Source: Rheinheimera sp. (lineage in GTDB: Bacteria; Pseudomonadota; Gammaproteobacteria; Enterobacterales; Alteromonadaceae). Taken from it: a stretch of 64,000 nucleotides of DNA. This document shows, piece by piece, positions 22,356 through 32,388 of the stretch. The notes below the pieces were generated by a model. That model was not told the origin of the DNA. It was given only the letters and a program-made list of their open reading frames with translations, and ran no database searches. The stretch spans positions 102,501-166,500 of the forward strand of contig DPJG01000025.1 of the NCBI GenBank assembly GCA_003543135.1. The letters run 5' to 3'. The position numbers and the translations under genes were made by a program. Each line of letters begins with the position of its first letter. The stretch's first letter is position 1.

Positions 22356-22575
22356 GAGATCCCCATCAGGCCGGATTGAAAATTCATCTGTATACATGGT
22401 TGCGCTATCCTTGTTGGCAGTCCCACCTTTGCAGGTTTGACTGCGCCAGTCCGCAGCAACTAAAGCGCTGCAGTGCAGGCTCAGCGGCTTTGCAGCCTCA
22501 GACAAACGTGACCGGTATTGTACCGGAGCGCTTGCTTCAATTTTGCCGAAACCTCTGGTTTCGCAACTTTCAATT

Positions 22576-22613
22576 ATAAAAAAACCGCGACTGGCAAAGC
22601 CAAAGTCGCGGTT
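22576..22613 (-). terminator. Intrinsic terminator after tsf
   Basis: Ten-bp perfect stem (22583-22592 with 22604-22613, core CCGCGACT) and on the minus strand a run of seven T. It lies in the 294-base space between tsf and pyrH, so pyrH probably has its own promoter; none could be called with confidence. Confidence 0.88.
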
Positions 22614-22649
22614 ATTTTAGCGGGTTTTAGCCATTAGCTAAAGCTCGCA

Positions 22650-23522
22650 TTATTTTTTAGCAGCAGCAATTTGTGCAGCTACTTCAGCTGCAAAGTCTGT
22701 TTCTGCTTTTTCGATGCCTTCGCCTACTTCTAAACGAATGAAGCTAACAGCTTTAGCACCGTGTTGCTTCAGGAAGTCACCAGTCGTGATGTTAGGATCC
22801 TTAACAAAAGCCTGACCAGTTAAAGAAACTTCACCGGTGAACTTTGTCATACGACCCGCAACCATCTTCTCAGCGATTTCTTTTGGCTTGCCGCTGTTGA
22901 TAGCGATTTCGATCTGGATTTCCTGCTCTTTAGCAACCACTTCAGCTGGTACTGACTCAGGCGTCAGGAATGAAGGGTTGTTGGCAGCAACGTGCATAGC
23001 AACGTCTTTCGCGATATCTTCGTTACCGCCTTCCAGTACGACTAACACGCCGATACGGCCTGAGTGCGTGTACTGACCAATCACGTCACCCTGAGCTACA
23101 GAGATACGACGGATATTGATGTTTTCACCAATTTTGGTCACCAGTGCAGCACGGGCTTCTTCAACAGTAGCGTCGCCCAGCTTGGCAGCTGACAGCTCTT
23201 CTACAGTGAACAGTTTGTTGGCGTGAGCCAGGTCAGCAGCAGCGTTGGCAAAAGCCAGGAAGCTGGCGTCACGGCCTACGAAGTCTGTTTCACAGTTAAA
23301 TTCGATGGCAACAGCATAACCACCGCCAACGCGTGTGATCACAGTACCTTCAGCAGCGATACGGCCAGCTTTCTTGGCAGCTTTGGCCTGACCGTTTTTA
23401 CGCATTAATTCGATTGCGCCTTCGATGTCACCTGCAGTTTCTTCTAACGCTTTTTTGCAGTCCATCATGCCAGCGCCAGTGCGCTCGCGTAATTCTTTTA
23501 CCAAACCGGCAGTTACAGCCAT
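22650..23522 (-). CDS. tsf: Elongation factor Ts
   Basis: 290 residues. EF-Ts exchanges GDP for GTP on EF-Tu. The N-terminal UBA-like domain has [20 protein letters not shown]; the core carries the EF-Tu-contact motif TDFVGRD (about 81-87). GAGGAA lies upstream of ATG 23522. It follows rpsB as in nearly all bacteria, with a modest hairpin between them. Confidence 0.98.
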   Translation of the reverse strand: MAVTAGLVKELRERTGAGMMDCKKALEETAGDIEGAIELMRKNGQAKAAKKAGRIAAEGTVITRVGGGYAVAIEFNCETDFVGRDASFLAFANAAADLAHANKLFTVEELSAAKLGDATVEEARAALVTKIGENINIRRISVAQGDVIGQYTHSGRIGVLVVLEGGNEDIAKDVAMHVAANNPSFLTPESVPAEVVAKEQEIQIEIAINSGKPKEIAEKMVAGRMTKFTGEVSLTGQAFVKDPNITTGDFLKQHGAKAVSFIRLEVGEGIEKAETDFAAEVAAQIAAAKK

Positions 23523-23555
23523 GGGAAATTCCTCGTTTCAATCAGGTTGAACAAA

Positions 23556-23575
23556 CAGGGGCCGTAGCCCCTGTC
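23556..23575 (-). terminator. Weak hairpin between rpsB and tsf
   Basis: Eight-bp perfect stem ACAGGGGC / GCCCCTGT with a 4-base loop. Only a broken T run (TTTGTT) follows on the minus strand, so it is likelier an attenuator or RNA-processing/stability hairpin than a full terminator. Confidence 0.45.
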
Positions 23576-23626
23576 CAGATTAAAAGGTGATTGCAGACTG
23601 CAGATGACAGTCTGCATACAGCTGTA

Positions 23627-24355
23627 TTACTCAGCTGCAACGAAGTTGTCGGCTTCAGCCTGAACTTCGATGTTTTTATCACGGCCTTCAACGATAGCTG
23701 CGTTGATAGCACTCAGGTACAGTTGGATAGCGCGGATAGCGTCATCGTTACCTGGGACAACAAAGTCAACACCTTTTGGATCAGAGTTGGTATCAACGAT
23801 AGAAACAACTGGGATACCCAGGTTGTTTGCTTCTTTGATAGCGATGTGTTCGTGGTCTGCGTCGATCACAAACAGAGCATCAGGCAAGCCGCCCATGTCT
23901 TTGATACCGCCTAAGCTCTTCTCCAGCTTTTCCATCTCGCGGGTACGGTCTAAAGCTTCTTTTTTGGTCAGCTTGTCGAAAGTACCGTCCTGGCTTTGTG
24001 ATTCCAGGTCTTTCAAGCGCTTGATAGATTGACGAACTGTTTTCCAGTTAGTCAGCATGCCACCTAACCAGCGGTGGTTTACATAGTACTGATCAGATTG
24101 CAGAGCTGCTTCTTTGATCGCTTCTGAAGCTGCGCGCTTGGTACCAACAAACAGGATTTTGCCTTTTTTAGCAGCAACTGACTGAATGAAAGCCAGAGCG
24201 TCGTTCATCATTGGAACAGTTTTTTCCAGGTTGATGATATGAACGCGGTTACGGGCGCCGAAAATGAATGGCTTCATTTTTGGGTTCCAGTAACGGGTTT
24301 GGTGACCAAAATGTACGCCCGCCTGGAGCATATCGCGCATTGAAACTTTTGCCAT
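23627..24355 (-). CDS. rpsB: 30S ribosomal protein S2
   Basis: 242 residues, matching E. coli S2 (241). It is a late-binding protein of the small subunit near the platform. [27 protein letters not shown] is the family start, and the Ile-Gly-Thr-type segments [12 protein letters not shown] and [14 protein letters not shown] are visible. The ATG at 24355 has AAAGGAA upstream; the longer frame to 24424 covers leader RNA. It heads the minus-strand block and is divergent from map. Confidence 0.98.
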   Translation of the reverse strand: MAKVSMRDMLQAGVHFGHQTRYWNPKMKPFIFGARNRVHIINLEKTVPMMNDALAFIQSVAAKKGKILFVGTKRAASEAIKEAALQSDQYYVNHRWLGGMLTNWKTVRQSIKRLKDLESQSQDGTFDKLTKKEALDRTREMEKLEKSLGGIKDMGGLPDALFVIDADHEHIAIKEANNLGIPVVSIVDTNSDPKGVDFVVPGNDDAIRAIQLYLSAINAAIVEGRDKNIEVQAEADNFVAAE

Positions 24356-24535
24356 CAGAGTATTTCCTTTTTGGGGGGTTAGGCCTCCATACACCCCATA
24401 AATCCGACCAATTTTCATTGGCACCCCGGCTTATGTGACGATGTATGTGTGTTATTTAATTAAGGTTGATTTGCAAATCCGGTGTTTCATTTGCAGTATT
24501 TTCGAAAAAAACCACAAGCTATTTGCCAAATTGCG
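24356..24535 (-). promoter_or_regulatory. Long rpsB leader RNA (candidate S2 autoregulatory leader)
   Basis: If transcription starts about seven bases after the TATAAA box at 24542-24547, the rpsB message has an untranslated leader near 180 bases. The part just before the gene is GC-rich with complementary runs (GGGGTG and CACCCC types), which could fold. In E. coli S2 represses its own operon through such a leader. Structure and function here are inferred. Confidence 0.4.
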
Positions 24536-24541
24536 GCGCGC

Positions 24542-24570
24542 TTTATACCATAGGCGCCCCATAAACACAA
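24542..24570 (-). promoter_or_regulatory. rpsB promoter with GC-rich discriminator
   Basis: On the minus strand TTGTGT (24565-24570) and TATAAA (24542-24547) are spaced 17 bases apart, followed by GCGCGCC. A GC-rich discriminator is typical of growth-rate- and ppGpp-controlled ribosomal promoters. Confidence 0.7.
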
Positions 24571-24604
24571 TGTATTGTGTAGTTTTGCAGCAGAGAGAGA
24601 TGGC

Positions 24605-25396
24605 ATGGCGGCGAACATTAAGACCCCGGAACAGATTGAAAAAATGCGTGTTGCAGGCCGTTTGGCAGCTGAAGTGCTTGAAATGATTGAGCCTCATGTC
24701 AAAGCGGGTATCAGCACCGGCGAACTGGACCGGATTTGTCATGACTATATCGTCAATGTGCAACAGGCCATCCCTGCCCCACTGAATTACCACGGTTTCC
24801 CCAAGTCCATTTGTACTTCGGTCAACCATGTGATTTGTCATGGTATTCCGGCCGACGACAAGCTGCTCAAAGACGGCGACATCGTCAATATCGATATCAC
24901 AGTGATTAAAGATGGTTACCACGGTGATACCTCAAAAATGTTTGTGATTGGCAAACCCAGTATTCTGGCCGAGCGGCTGATCCGTGTCACTCAGGAGTGT
25001 TTGTATCTGGGCCTGAAAAAAGTGAAAAACGGCTGCCGGTTAGGTGACATTGGCCACGCTATTCAGGTGCACGCGGAAAAACACAATTATTCGATAGTGC
25101 GTGAATATTGTGGCCACGGCATTGGCGCTGTGTTTCATGAAGATCCACAGGTATTGCATTATGGCCGCCCTGGCACTGGTGAAGTACTCAAAACCGGCAT
25201 GTGTTTAACGGTAGAGCCGATGATTAATGCCGGTGATCGTCACAGCAAATTGTTAAAAGACGGCTGGACGGTTGTGACGAAAGATCGTAGTTTATCTGCT
25301 CAGTTTGAACACACTATCTTAGTGACAGACACGGGCTGTGAAATCCTGACTTTGCGCAAGGATGACACTATCGACAGAATTCTGACGGCCGAATAA
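24605..25396 (+). CDS. map: Type I methionine aminopeptidase
   Basis: 263 residues. Map removes the initiator methionine from nascent proteins. All five metal ligands can be seen: the two Asp in NIDITVIKDGYHGDTSK, His in GHGIGAVFHEDP, Glu in LTVEPMINAG and Glu in SAQFEHTILVT. The start MAANIKTPEQIEKMR at 24605 has an AGAGAG purine run just before it; the in-frame extension to 24575 covers promoter sequence. Divergent from rpsB, as in E. coli, and followed by glnD. Confidence 0.97.
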   Translation: MAANIKTPEQIEKMRVAGRLAAEVLEMIEPHVKAGISTGELDRICHDYIVNVQQAIPAPLNYHGFPKSICTSVNHVICHGIPADDKLLKDGDIVNIDITVIKDGYHGDTSKMFVIGKPSILAERLIRVTQECLYLGLKKVKNGCRLGDIGHAIQVHAEKHNYSIVREYCGHGIGAVFHEDPQVLHYGRPGTGEVLKTGMCLTVEPMINAGDRHSKLLKDGWTVVTKDRSLSAQFEHTILVTDTGCEILTLRKDDTIDRILTAE

Positions 25397-25475
25397 CACG
25401 CCGGCAGCTCCTGACCGGACTGCGGCCATGAAGCTTCAACAAGCTGGCCGCAGCGATCAGCAAGGGTAACAAGTT

Positions 25476-28100
25476 ATGAGCACGGCGCTCGCTTTTGATC
25501 AGACTATACCGGGCCACTTTACCCTCGACAGTTATAAAAAATACTTCAGCGACTTTCTCGACTGGCTGAAAATTGCCGCCGACAGCCACACTGTGGCCAG
25601 TCTGGTGCGCGCCCGTGCCCGTTTTATTGACGAAGTGCTGCAAGCTTTATGGCAACACTTTGATTTAGCATCACAATCACAGCTCAGCCTGATTGCCGTT
25701 GGCGGTTATGGCCGTGGCGAGTTGCACCCCTTTTCTGATGTGGATTTGCTGATCCTGACCGGCAGCAAGTTAAATAAAGCGCAGCAGGACAATATCGGTC
25801 TTTTTATTACCATGTTGTGGGATTTACGTCTTGAAGTAGGCCACAGCGTGCGCACCATCAAAGAATCTTTAAGCCTTGGCCGCGACGATATCACCATTGC
25901 CACCAACCTGATGGAAATGCGTTACCTCTGTGGCAATGCCGCCTTATTTAACGAGCTGCAACAGGAAGTTGGCAAAGATAACTTCTGGCCCAGTAAAGAC
26001 TTTTTTCAGGCCAAACGCCACGAACAACAAGGCCGTCATGCGCAGTACCATGGCACTGCCTATAACCTTGAACCCAATTTAAAAGCCAACCCCGGTGGTT
26101 TACGGGATATTCAGACCATCGGCTGGGTGGCCAAAAAACACTTCCGTACCCGCACCATGCACGAGCTGGTGGCGCATCAGTATCTGACTGAAGATGAATA
26201 CCAGGAACTGATGGAATGTGAAGCCTATTTATGGCAAATGCGTTTTGCTTTGCATTTAGAAGCGGGCCGCAACGAAAACCGCATTTTGTTTGATTATCAG
26301 CCCTCCGTTGCCCGTCGCCTCGGTTTTGGTGATGACGGTAAAGCCTCGGTTGAGCGCATGATGAAAAGGTTTTTCCTGACAGTACAAAGGGTCAGTGAAC
26401 TGAACGACATGCTGCTGCAACACTTTGAAGGCAGCATTTTAAAAAGCCACAGCAAGTTTAAGGTGCTACCGCTGGATGACTCTTTTGAGATTCAGGGCCA
26501 TCTAATTTCTGCCACCGACAAAGCGGTGTTTGCCAGACGCGAAAATATTCTGAAGCTGTTCTGGCACATTGCCAATCACAGCCAGATTGACGGCATTCAC
26601 TCAGAAACCATCCGCTTGCTGCGCCAGGTGCGGCGCCGTTTAATGGGTGATTTACAGGATTATGCCGGTTGCCGCCAGCTGTTTATGGCCATTATGCGTC
26701 ACCCCAAAGGCATGGACAGAGCCATTACCCTGATGCACCGTCACGGTATTCTGGCCGCGTATTTACCGCAGTGGCGCAATATTGTGGGCCAGATGCAGTT
26801 TGATTTATTTCACGCTTACACTGTGGATGAGCATACCCACAGGGTGCTGAAAAACCTGCACAGGTACAGCGAGCCCGAGTTTGCCACTGAGTTTCCGCTT
26901 TGCACCGACATCGTGAAACGGCTGGAAAAACCAGAGCTGTTGTATTTAGCCGGTATTTTCCACGATATTGCCAAAGGCCGCGGTGGTGATCACTCAGATT
27001 TGGGCGCTATGGACGCGCGCGAATTTGGCAAACTGCATAAACTCAGCGAATTTGATACCAAACTCATTGTCTGGCTGGTCGAACAACATTTATTAATGTC
27101 GGTGACAGCGCAGCGTCGTGATATTCACGACCCTTCGGTCATTGCCGAATTTGCTGAAAAAGTGCGCGACGAAACCCGGCTGAACTATCTGTATTGTTTA
27201 ACTTTGGCCGATATCCGCGCCACCAACGATAACCTTTGGAATGACTGGAAAGGTTCATTACTGCGTGAGTTGTATTTAGGCACACAAAAGGCGTTTCGCC
27301 GGGGTCTGGAAAAACCGATGGATTTGCGCGATCAAATCCGCGAACACCAGACTGAAGCTTTACGTTTATTAGCCGACAGCGGTTTTAGCGAAGCACAAAT
27401 CAGCCCCTTGTGGAGCAAGTTTAAAGCCGACTATTTTGCCCGTTATAACCCAAGGCTGATTGCCTGGCATACTGAACATCTGCTGCAACATACTGATTTT
27501 ACTAAACCATTGGTGTTAATCAGCCCCACCGCAATGCGTGGTGGCACCCAGATCTTTGTTTATACCGCCGACCAGCCGAACCTGTTTGCCCGGATGGTGG
27601 CCGCGCTTGACAGCAAAAAAGTCAGTATTTACGACGCCCAGATCATGACCAATAAAGATGGGTACGCCATGGATACCTTTGTGGTGCTGGAGCAAAACGG
27701 CGCCGCTGTCACTTCGGCTTCGCGTATTAGCAGCATTAAAAAAGCGCTGGAAACTTATATCAGCAACCAGCTGCCGCCGGAGCGCAATAAAGCCAGACCG
27801 AATAAACAGTTAAAAGCGTTTCATGTGCCGCCCAAAGTGGTGTTTTTACCAGGTAAAAACAAACAGCGCACTATGCTGGAGCTGGCCGCTTTAGACACGC
27901 CGGGTTTATTGGCCGATATCGGTCAGGTATTTGCCCAGTGTGAAATTAATATTCACGCCGCCAAAATCACCACCATTGGTGAGCGTGCCGAAGACTTTTT
28001 TATGATTTCCACCCGCCAGGACGAGGCGCTGAGCAGCGAGCAACAAAGCCAGCTGCGCCGCGTGCTGGTGGAACAACTTACCCATGCAACAGAGGGCTAA
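25476..28100 (+). CDS. glnD: Bifunctional uridylyltransferase/uridylyl-removing enzyme GlnD
   Basis: 874 residues; the glutamine sensor that adds UMP to, or removes it from, PII proteins. The nucleotidyltransferase motif GGYGRGELHPFSDVD lies at about 76-90. An HD phosphohydrolase domain shows HDIAKGRGGDHSDLG near residue 497. Two ACT domains close the protein (about 690-770 and 800-870; DTPGLLADIGQVFAQCEINI). AAGGG lies upstream of ATG 25476. The map-glnD-dapD order is that of E. coli, transcribed together. Confidence 0.97.
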   Translation: MSTALAFDQTIPGHFTLDSYKKYFSDFLDWLKIAADSHTVASLVRARARFIDEVLQALWQHFDLASQSQLSLIAVGGYGRGELHPFSDVDLLILTGSKLNKAQQDNIGLFITMLWDLRLEVGHSVRTIKESLSLGRDDITIATNLMEMRYLCGNAALFNELQQEVGKDNFWPSKDFFQAKRHEQQGRHAQYHGTAYNLEPNLKANPGGLRDIQTIGWVAKKHFRTRTMHELVAHQYLTEDEYQELMECEAYLWQMRFALHLEAGRNENRILFDYQPSVARRLGFGDDGKASVERMMKRFFLTVQRVSELNDMLLQHFEGSILKSHSKFKVLPLDDSFEIQGHLISATDKAVFARRENILKLFWHIANHSQIDGIHSETIRLLRQVRRRLMGDLQDYAGCRQLFMAIMRHPKGMDRAITLMHRHGILAAYLPQWRNIVGQMQFDLFHAYTVDEHTHRVLKNLHRYSEPEFATEFPLCTDIVKRLEKPELLYLAGIFHDIAKGRGGDHSDLGAMDAREFGKLHKLSEFDTKLIVWLVEQHLLMSVTAQRRDIHDPSVIAEFAEKVRDETRLNYLYCLTLADIRATNDNLWNDWKGSLLRELYLGTQKAFRRGLEKPMDLRDQIREHQTEALRLLADSGFSEAQISPLWSKFKADYFARYNPRLIAWHTEHLLQHTDFTKPLVLISPTAMRGGTQIFVYTADQPNLFARMVAALDSKKVSIYDAQIMTNKDGYAMDTFVVLEQNGAAVTSASRISSIKKALETYISNQLPPERNKARPNKQLKAFHVPPKVVFLPGKNKQRTMLELAALDTPGLLADIGQVFAQCEINIHAAKITTIGERAEDFFMISTRQDEALSSEQQSQLRRVLVEQLTHATEG

Positions 28101-28109
28101 CGCACCATC

Positions 28110-28934
28110 ATGGCTGATTTAAAAAGCATTATCGAAAGCGCATTTGAAGACAGAATGAACATCACTCCTGCTACTGTCAGTGATGACGTAAAAACCGCAG
28201 TTGCTGCTGCTATTGCGCTCTTGGACAGCGGTCAGGCACGGGTTGCGGAAAAAATTGCCGGAGAATGGGTGACACACCAATGGTTAAAAAAGGCGGTGTT
28301 ATTGTCGTTTCGTATTAACGACAACCAGGTGATGAATGGCGCTGAAAATACCTTTTTTGACAAAGTGCCAATGAAATTTGCCGACTATACCCACGAGCGT
28401 TTTGTCGCTGAAGGCATGCGTGTAGTACCACCAGCTGCAGTGCGTAAAGGCAGTTTTATCGGCAAAAACGTGGTGTTGATGCCAAGTTACGTCAATATTG
28501 GCGCTTATGTGGGCGAAGGCACTATGGTCGACACCTGGGCCACTGTGGGTTCATGCGCCCAGATTGGTAAAAACGTACATTTATCCGGTGGTGTTGGCAT
28601 TGGGGGTGTGTTAGAGCCGCTGCAGGCCAACCCAACCATTATTGAAGACAACTGTTTTATCGGCGCCCGCTCTGAAGTGGTGGAAGGCGTGATTATCGAA
28701 GAAGGCGCTGTGTTGTCGATGGGCGTCTATATCAGCCAGTCCACCCGCATTTACGACCGTGAAACCGGTGAAATCACTTACGGCCGCGTGCCAGCTGGTG
28801 CTGTAGTGGTACCTGGTTCAATCCCAAGCAAAGACGGCTCACACAGTCTGTACGCCGCAATTATTGTGAAAAAAGTCGACGCTCAGACCCGTGCCAAAGT
28901 AGGTATCAACGCCCTGCTGCGTAGTGTGGAATAA
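28110..28934 (+). CDS. dapD: 2,3,4,5-tetrahydropyridine-2,6-dicarboxylate N-succinyltransferase
   Basis: 274 residues, as in E. coli. It succinylates tetrahydrodipicolinate in the lysine and diaminopimelate pathway. An N-terminal helical domain with [11 protein letters not shown] precedes a left-handed beta helix of hexapeptide repeats ([20 protein letters not shown]) and a C-terminal strand. It starts nine bases after glnD with AGAGGG upstream, and ends before a two-way terminator. Confidence 0.97.
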   Translation: MADLKSIIESAFEDRMNITPATVSDDVKTAVAAAIALLDSGQARVAEKIAGEWVTHQWLKKAVLLSFRINDNQVMNGAENTFFDKVPMKFADYTHERFVAEGMRVVPPAAVRKGSFIGKNVVLMPSYVNIGAYVGEGTMVDTWATVGSCAQIGKNVHLSGGVGIGGVLEPLQANPTIIEDNCFIGARSEVVEGVIIEEGAVLSMGVYISQSTRIYDRETGEITYGRVPAGAVVVPGSIPSKDGSHSLYAAIIVKKVDAQTRAKVGINALLRSVE

Positions 28935-28983
28935 CAATCTCTGAGCCAGGCACTGACAGCATTCACAATGCCTGTTTAGCATA

Positions 28984-29010
28984 AAAAAACCCGGCTTACG
29001 CCGGGTTTTT
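28984..29010. terminator. Bidirectional terminator between dapD and the TonB receptor
   Basis: Perfect stem AAAAACCCGGC / GCCGGGTTTTT with a 4-base loop (28985-28995 and 29000-29010). A-rich and T-rich flanks allow use from both converging genes. Confidence 0.9.
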
Positions 29011-29037
29011 GCTTATAGGGAGATTTAGCTTGCAGGC

Positions 29038-32000
29038 TTAGAAACGGCCGTCCAGGCCGAGACGAACATAACGTGGCGTTTGCCAGGTGTAGTCAGCACC
29101 GTACCATGGGTTATAGGTACCAGCTGAACGACGTGCTTCATAGTGCTCGTTCTGGGAAGTACTTTCCTGAATATTCAGAATGTTAAAGACGTTTACGCTA
29201 ACGCCCATTTCAACACCTGAAATTTCGAAGTTGTACCGTGCCGACAAGTCAATATTGAAGTTCCATGGCGTACGGCCAGCGGTACCGCGAGGCACTTTAC
29301 GGAACTGACGTTCTGCCGTGTCACACTTGCCGTTGGCATTGGTGTCTGGACAACCAGTCACCAGATAGAAAGTATCACCATAGCTGCCGTACAGTTTAGA
29401 GTCTGAGCTTGGGTAACCCTGACCAAACATACTTAACGGACGACCACTGGACAAGGTTGAGTTCAGACCTACCACTAAGTCTTCAGTGATATCGTAGCTA
29501 CCGAAGAACTTAAATACGTGACGACGGTCGTTGGCCTGATAACCATCAGCACCATCCATAAGAGCCGGGAAGTCGAAGTCCTGCGTAATACCGGCGTCAG
29601 CCTGGTTAATATCAGACTTCACCGCACCTTCAAAGTTACCAGTGCTGCGGGACCAGGTGTAAATTAAGTCCCAGCGCAGAGCTTCACCACGGAAACCAAC
29701 CTGGCTTTGTAAGGCAACGTATTCGTTCTCTGCCTCAGGTAACGCCATATCTTCCGGGCTATAGGTGGTTAATGAACCTGGATCAGGGATGTTGTCTTCA
29801 TCATCATCGCTGTACCAGCTGCCTGGTTTACCCGGGTTGACCAGAGTACAGAAGTGCTGGTTCGCTACAGGACCACAGAAGTCGTCCAGCGCCGCGCCAA
29901 CAAAACGGTAGGTACCGCGGATAGAACCGTAATACTCTTCAGTAATTTGCGTTTCATAACCCAACACCCACTCTTCTTTGTAGAATGGATCTGCTTCCTG
30001 CGCCTGGAACAAGGCCACACTTGGCATTGCTGATGAGGTTGAGTTCACGACCTGAGAGTTTGCCACTGAACCATTGACTGGTGTAGCACCTGTAGGTGCG
30101 CCAGTTACCGGATCAAAGCCCGTGAAATAATAATGGGTTGTCGTGTCATCTACACCAGAGGCAGCACGGTAGTTGGTGTTGTTAGGAACCGGCAGATAAT
30201 AACGGCCCCAAGTACCAAAAATTTTCGACTCGCCTGCCCCTGTCGGGTCATAGCTAAAGCCAAGACGTGGTGCAACATCAGTTTTTAAGTCAACAAAGTC
30301 AATGCCGGTAGCACCAGTGTTGACAAAGTGGTCCTGACGTACGCCGATGTTCAGCGTCAGCTGTTCGGTTGGCTGATACTGATCTTCGATATACCAAGCG
30401 GTCAGATCACTACCAAAAGAACCACCGCCGATGAAAATACGATCTTCAACCAGATCAACAGGACTGCCTGTGGTGTTTGTCCACAGGGTACCGTTGTTCC
30501 CCTGAATAATGTCACCAGGCTGCTTGGTTACGTAGGTGTAGTTATGGCCACCCACTGGCGCTGTAGTTTTACGGGATTGGCGATCCTGCTTGTCGTAACC
30601 AAACTTCAGCAAGTGGTTACCGTGGAATTCACCCAAAGCCCATTCAAAGTCCAGGCGGGTTTGTTCATTGTCATCATAGTCGTCACCGATAGAACCACCG
30701 GCACCACAACCTGTGATTGGGTTCGGCACGCCACGGCCGTCAGAAACAATAGGACAATCTACGACTGAAGGTGTAGTGCCATATTGGGTTTTGATCTTAC
30801 CGTGCATCAGGTTAACGGTGAAATCGTCAGTGATATTACCCACATAACTCAGACTGGCAGCTTCACCACCACGTTCGTTCAGGAAGTCACCTTGTTTGGC
30901 GCCAATCACACCGCTATTCGGGTTGTAAGCATAACGGGTTTCTTCAGAGTCAGTGCGATCCGAATAGGCAAACACACTTAAACGGTGACCGTCTGCAATA
31001 TCCCAGTCAATTTTGGTACCCCAGAACAGGTTATCACCGCCTGAAGATTCGTTGACACGATATCTGTTGTCTGCATCGTAAGGTAAACGACCGCTGGTAT
31101 CAGCCCATTTAGAGCTTTTATCCCGTGGGTTCACAATGGCATAAATAAAAAGTTTATCTTCAATCAGTGCACCACTGGCTGAAAAACTGATATCAGACTC
31201 GCTGAACTCATCTGCAGTTGTATCTTTAAACACCTGACCTAAGCGTACGCCTGTACCATAAGACTTCTTACCTTCAGAACGTAATGAAGACGGTTGGGTG
31301 TTGGCAGTAAATGCAAATTCCCACTCGTTAGTACCAGATTTCGTTACTGCGTTTAATACACCACCTGTGGTGCGGCCGTACATGGCAGAATAACCACCGG
31401 TTTTTACCTGGAATTCTTTGTAAAATTCAAATGGTACTGAACCACAACCTAAACCCTGACGAGTATTGGTTACTTCCAGGCCGTTGATATAACATGAGTT
31501 TTCAGAAATTGACGAACCACCGAATGACGCAAAACCGGCTCCACCGGACGCACCAAACTTAGAGTCACCTAATACAACACCTGGTGCCAGTAACGAAACG
31601 GCTGTGATGTTGCGGGCTATTGGCATTTTATCGAACTCAACTTCACCCAGTACCAGACCAGAGTCTGTGCTGGTCACATCCACAGCGCGAATCCGGGCGC
31701 CGGTCACCTGGATCACTTCAGTGTCACTGGACGCCTGAGCAATTTCAAACTGAGCAACAGCGTTTGAACCTAAAGACAAGCGTACCTCGTCTTTGGCCAC
31801 AACTTTACCGGCATTGACCACTTCAACAACATAAGCACCAATAGGTAACTGACTTAGACGGAAGTTACCTGAAGCATCTACTGCAACTTCACGCTTAAAG
31901 CCGGTTTTAGGATCAGTGACCTGAACTTTGTAACCTGCGGCAGATTGCACGCCCGAGATTTTACCGATGATATTTGAGGTATCAGCTGCATAAGCTGATG

Positions 32001-32079
32001 CTGACATCCCAAGCACTGCAGAAACTGCAATTGCGGCGAGGGACCGCTTAAAACCTGATGTTCCACACGTAGATTTCAT
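29038..32079 (-). CDS. Oar-like TonB-dependent receptor
   Basis: 1013 residues. A signal peptide (1-31, ending AYA) leads to a carboxypeptidase-regulatory-like beta-sandwich (about 35-110, SGNFRLSQLPIGAYVVEV). A plug domain starts near VIQVTGARIRAVD and has SINGL-like SENSCYINGLEV and GGVLNAVTKSGTN. A large outer-membrane barrel ends ...RYVRLGLDGRF with the usual terminal aromatic. This layout matches Oar/adventurous-motility-type TonB receptors that bring in large or polymeric substrates. Several cysteines in the loops (SENSCY, GLGCGS, FCGPVANQHFCTL, CPDTNANGKCD) may form disulfides; the last resembles a calcium-binding DxNxDGxxD-like loop. The substrate cannot be told. GGAG lies seven bases before ATG. 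Confidence 0.9.
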   Translation of the reverse strand: MKSTCGTSGFKRSLAAIAVSAVLGMSASAYAADTSNIIGKISGVQSAAGYKVQVTDPKTGFKREVAVDASGNFRLSQLPIGAYVVEVVNAGKVVAKDEVRLSLGSNAVAQFEIAQASSDTEVIQVTGARIRAVDVTSTDSGLVLGEVEFDKMPIARNITAVSLLAPGVVLGDSKFGASGGAGFASFGGSSISENSCYINGLEVTNTRQGLGCGSVPFEFYKEFQVKTGGYSAMYGRTTGGVLNAVTKSGTNEWEFAFTANTQPSSLRSEGKKSYGTGVRLGQVFKDTTADEFSESDISFSASGALIEDKLFIYAIVNPRDKSSKWADTSGRLPYDADNRYRVNESSGGDNLFWGTKIDWDIADGHRLSVFAYSDRTDSEETRYAYNPNSGVIGAKQGDFLNERGGEAASLSYVGNITDDFTVNLMHGKIKTQYGTTPSVVDCPIVSDGRGVPNPITGCGAGGSIGDDYDDNEQTRLDFEWALGEFHGNHLLKFGYDKQDRQSRKTTAPVGGHNYTYVTKQPGDIIQGNNGTLWTNTTGSPVDLVEDRIFIGGGSFGSDLTAWYIEDQYQPTEQLTLNIGVRQDHFVNTGATGIDFVDLKTDVAPRLGFSYDPTGAGESKIFGTWGRYYLPVPNNTNYRAASGVDDTTTHYYFTGFDPVTGAPTGATPVNGSVANSQVVNSTSSAMPSVALFQAQEADPFYKEEWVLGYETQITEEYYGSIRGTYRFVGAALDDFCGPVANQHFCTLVNPGKPGSWYSDDDEDNIPDPGSLTTYSPEDMALPEAENEYVALQSQVGFRGEALRWDLIYTWSRSTGNFEGAVKSDINQADAGITQDFDFPALMDGADGYQANDRRHVFKFFGSYDITEDLVVGLNSTLSSGRPLSMFGQGYPSSDSKLYGSYGDTFYLVTGCPDTNANGKCDTAERQFRKVPRGTAGRTPWNFNIDLSARYNFEISGVEMGVSVNVFNILNIQESTSQNEHYEARRSAGTYNPWYGADYTWQTPRYVRLGLDGRF

Positions 32080-32388
32080 TATTATTCTCCAAATTGTTGT
32101 TTTGGACGGCTTTTTTTGTGCCGCCTCAAAACCACTATAAACACAGCGAGGATATTTTGTATACAGAGAATGTGATAAGCGGACGCAAAATTCTGACAGG
32201 TCGGTGCAGCTAAAAAATAATCAGGTTAACCGGCTGATCATAGTGAAAAAATAATGCGGGATTTGACAAAAATCTGTCATTTTTTCTGTGGTGTTGTGGC
32301 TTGTTTGCGTAAGTTCCACAGCACTCTGCACAAAAAACACGCAGAGCCTGTGTAACTGTAATAAAACACTCTAGAGAAGCTGCTGTAT
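32080..32388. other. 309-base space between truC end and TonB receptor start
   Basis: It must carry the receptor promoter (minus strand). TATACA and TATAGT boxes occur on the minus strand near 32,150 but neither has a convincing -35. A short inverted repeat TGACA-N6-TGTCA lies at 32264-32279, and a CTCTGC...GCAGAG hairpin lies at about 32324-32346, after truC. No ORF with a ribosome site was seen. Confidence 0.4.

Noticed and set aside
22376-22579. 67-codon plus-strand ORF between tsf and pyrH
   Set aside because: Antisense to the pyrH leader region, no ribosome site, cysteine- and arginine-rich composition of a chance frame, and it runs into the tsf terminator.
24565-24580. True NrdR operator
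   Set aside because: Only one copy is present, no ribonucleotide reductase gene is nearby, and it may simply reflect the -35 sequence; kept as a low-weight observation only.
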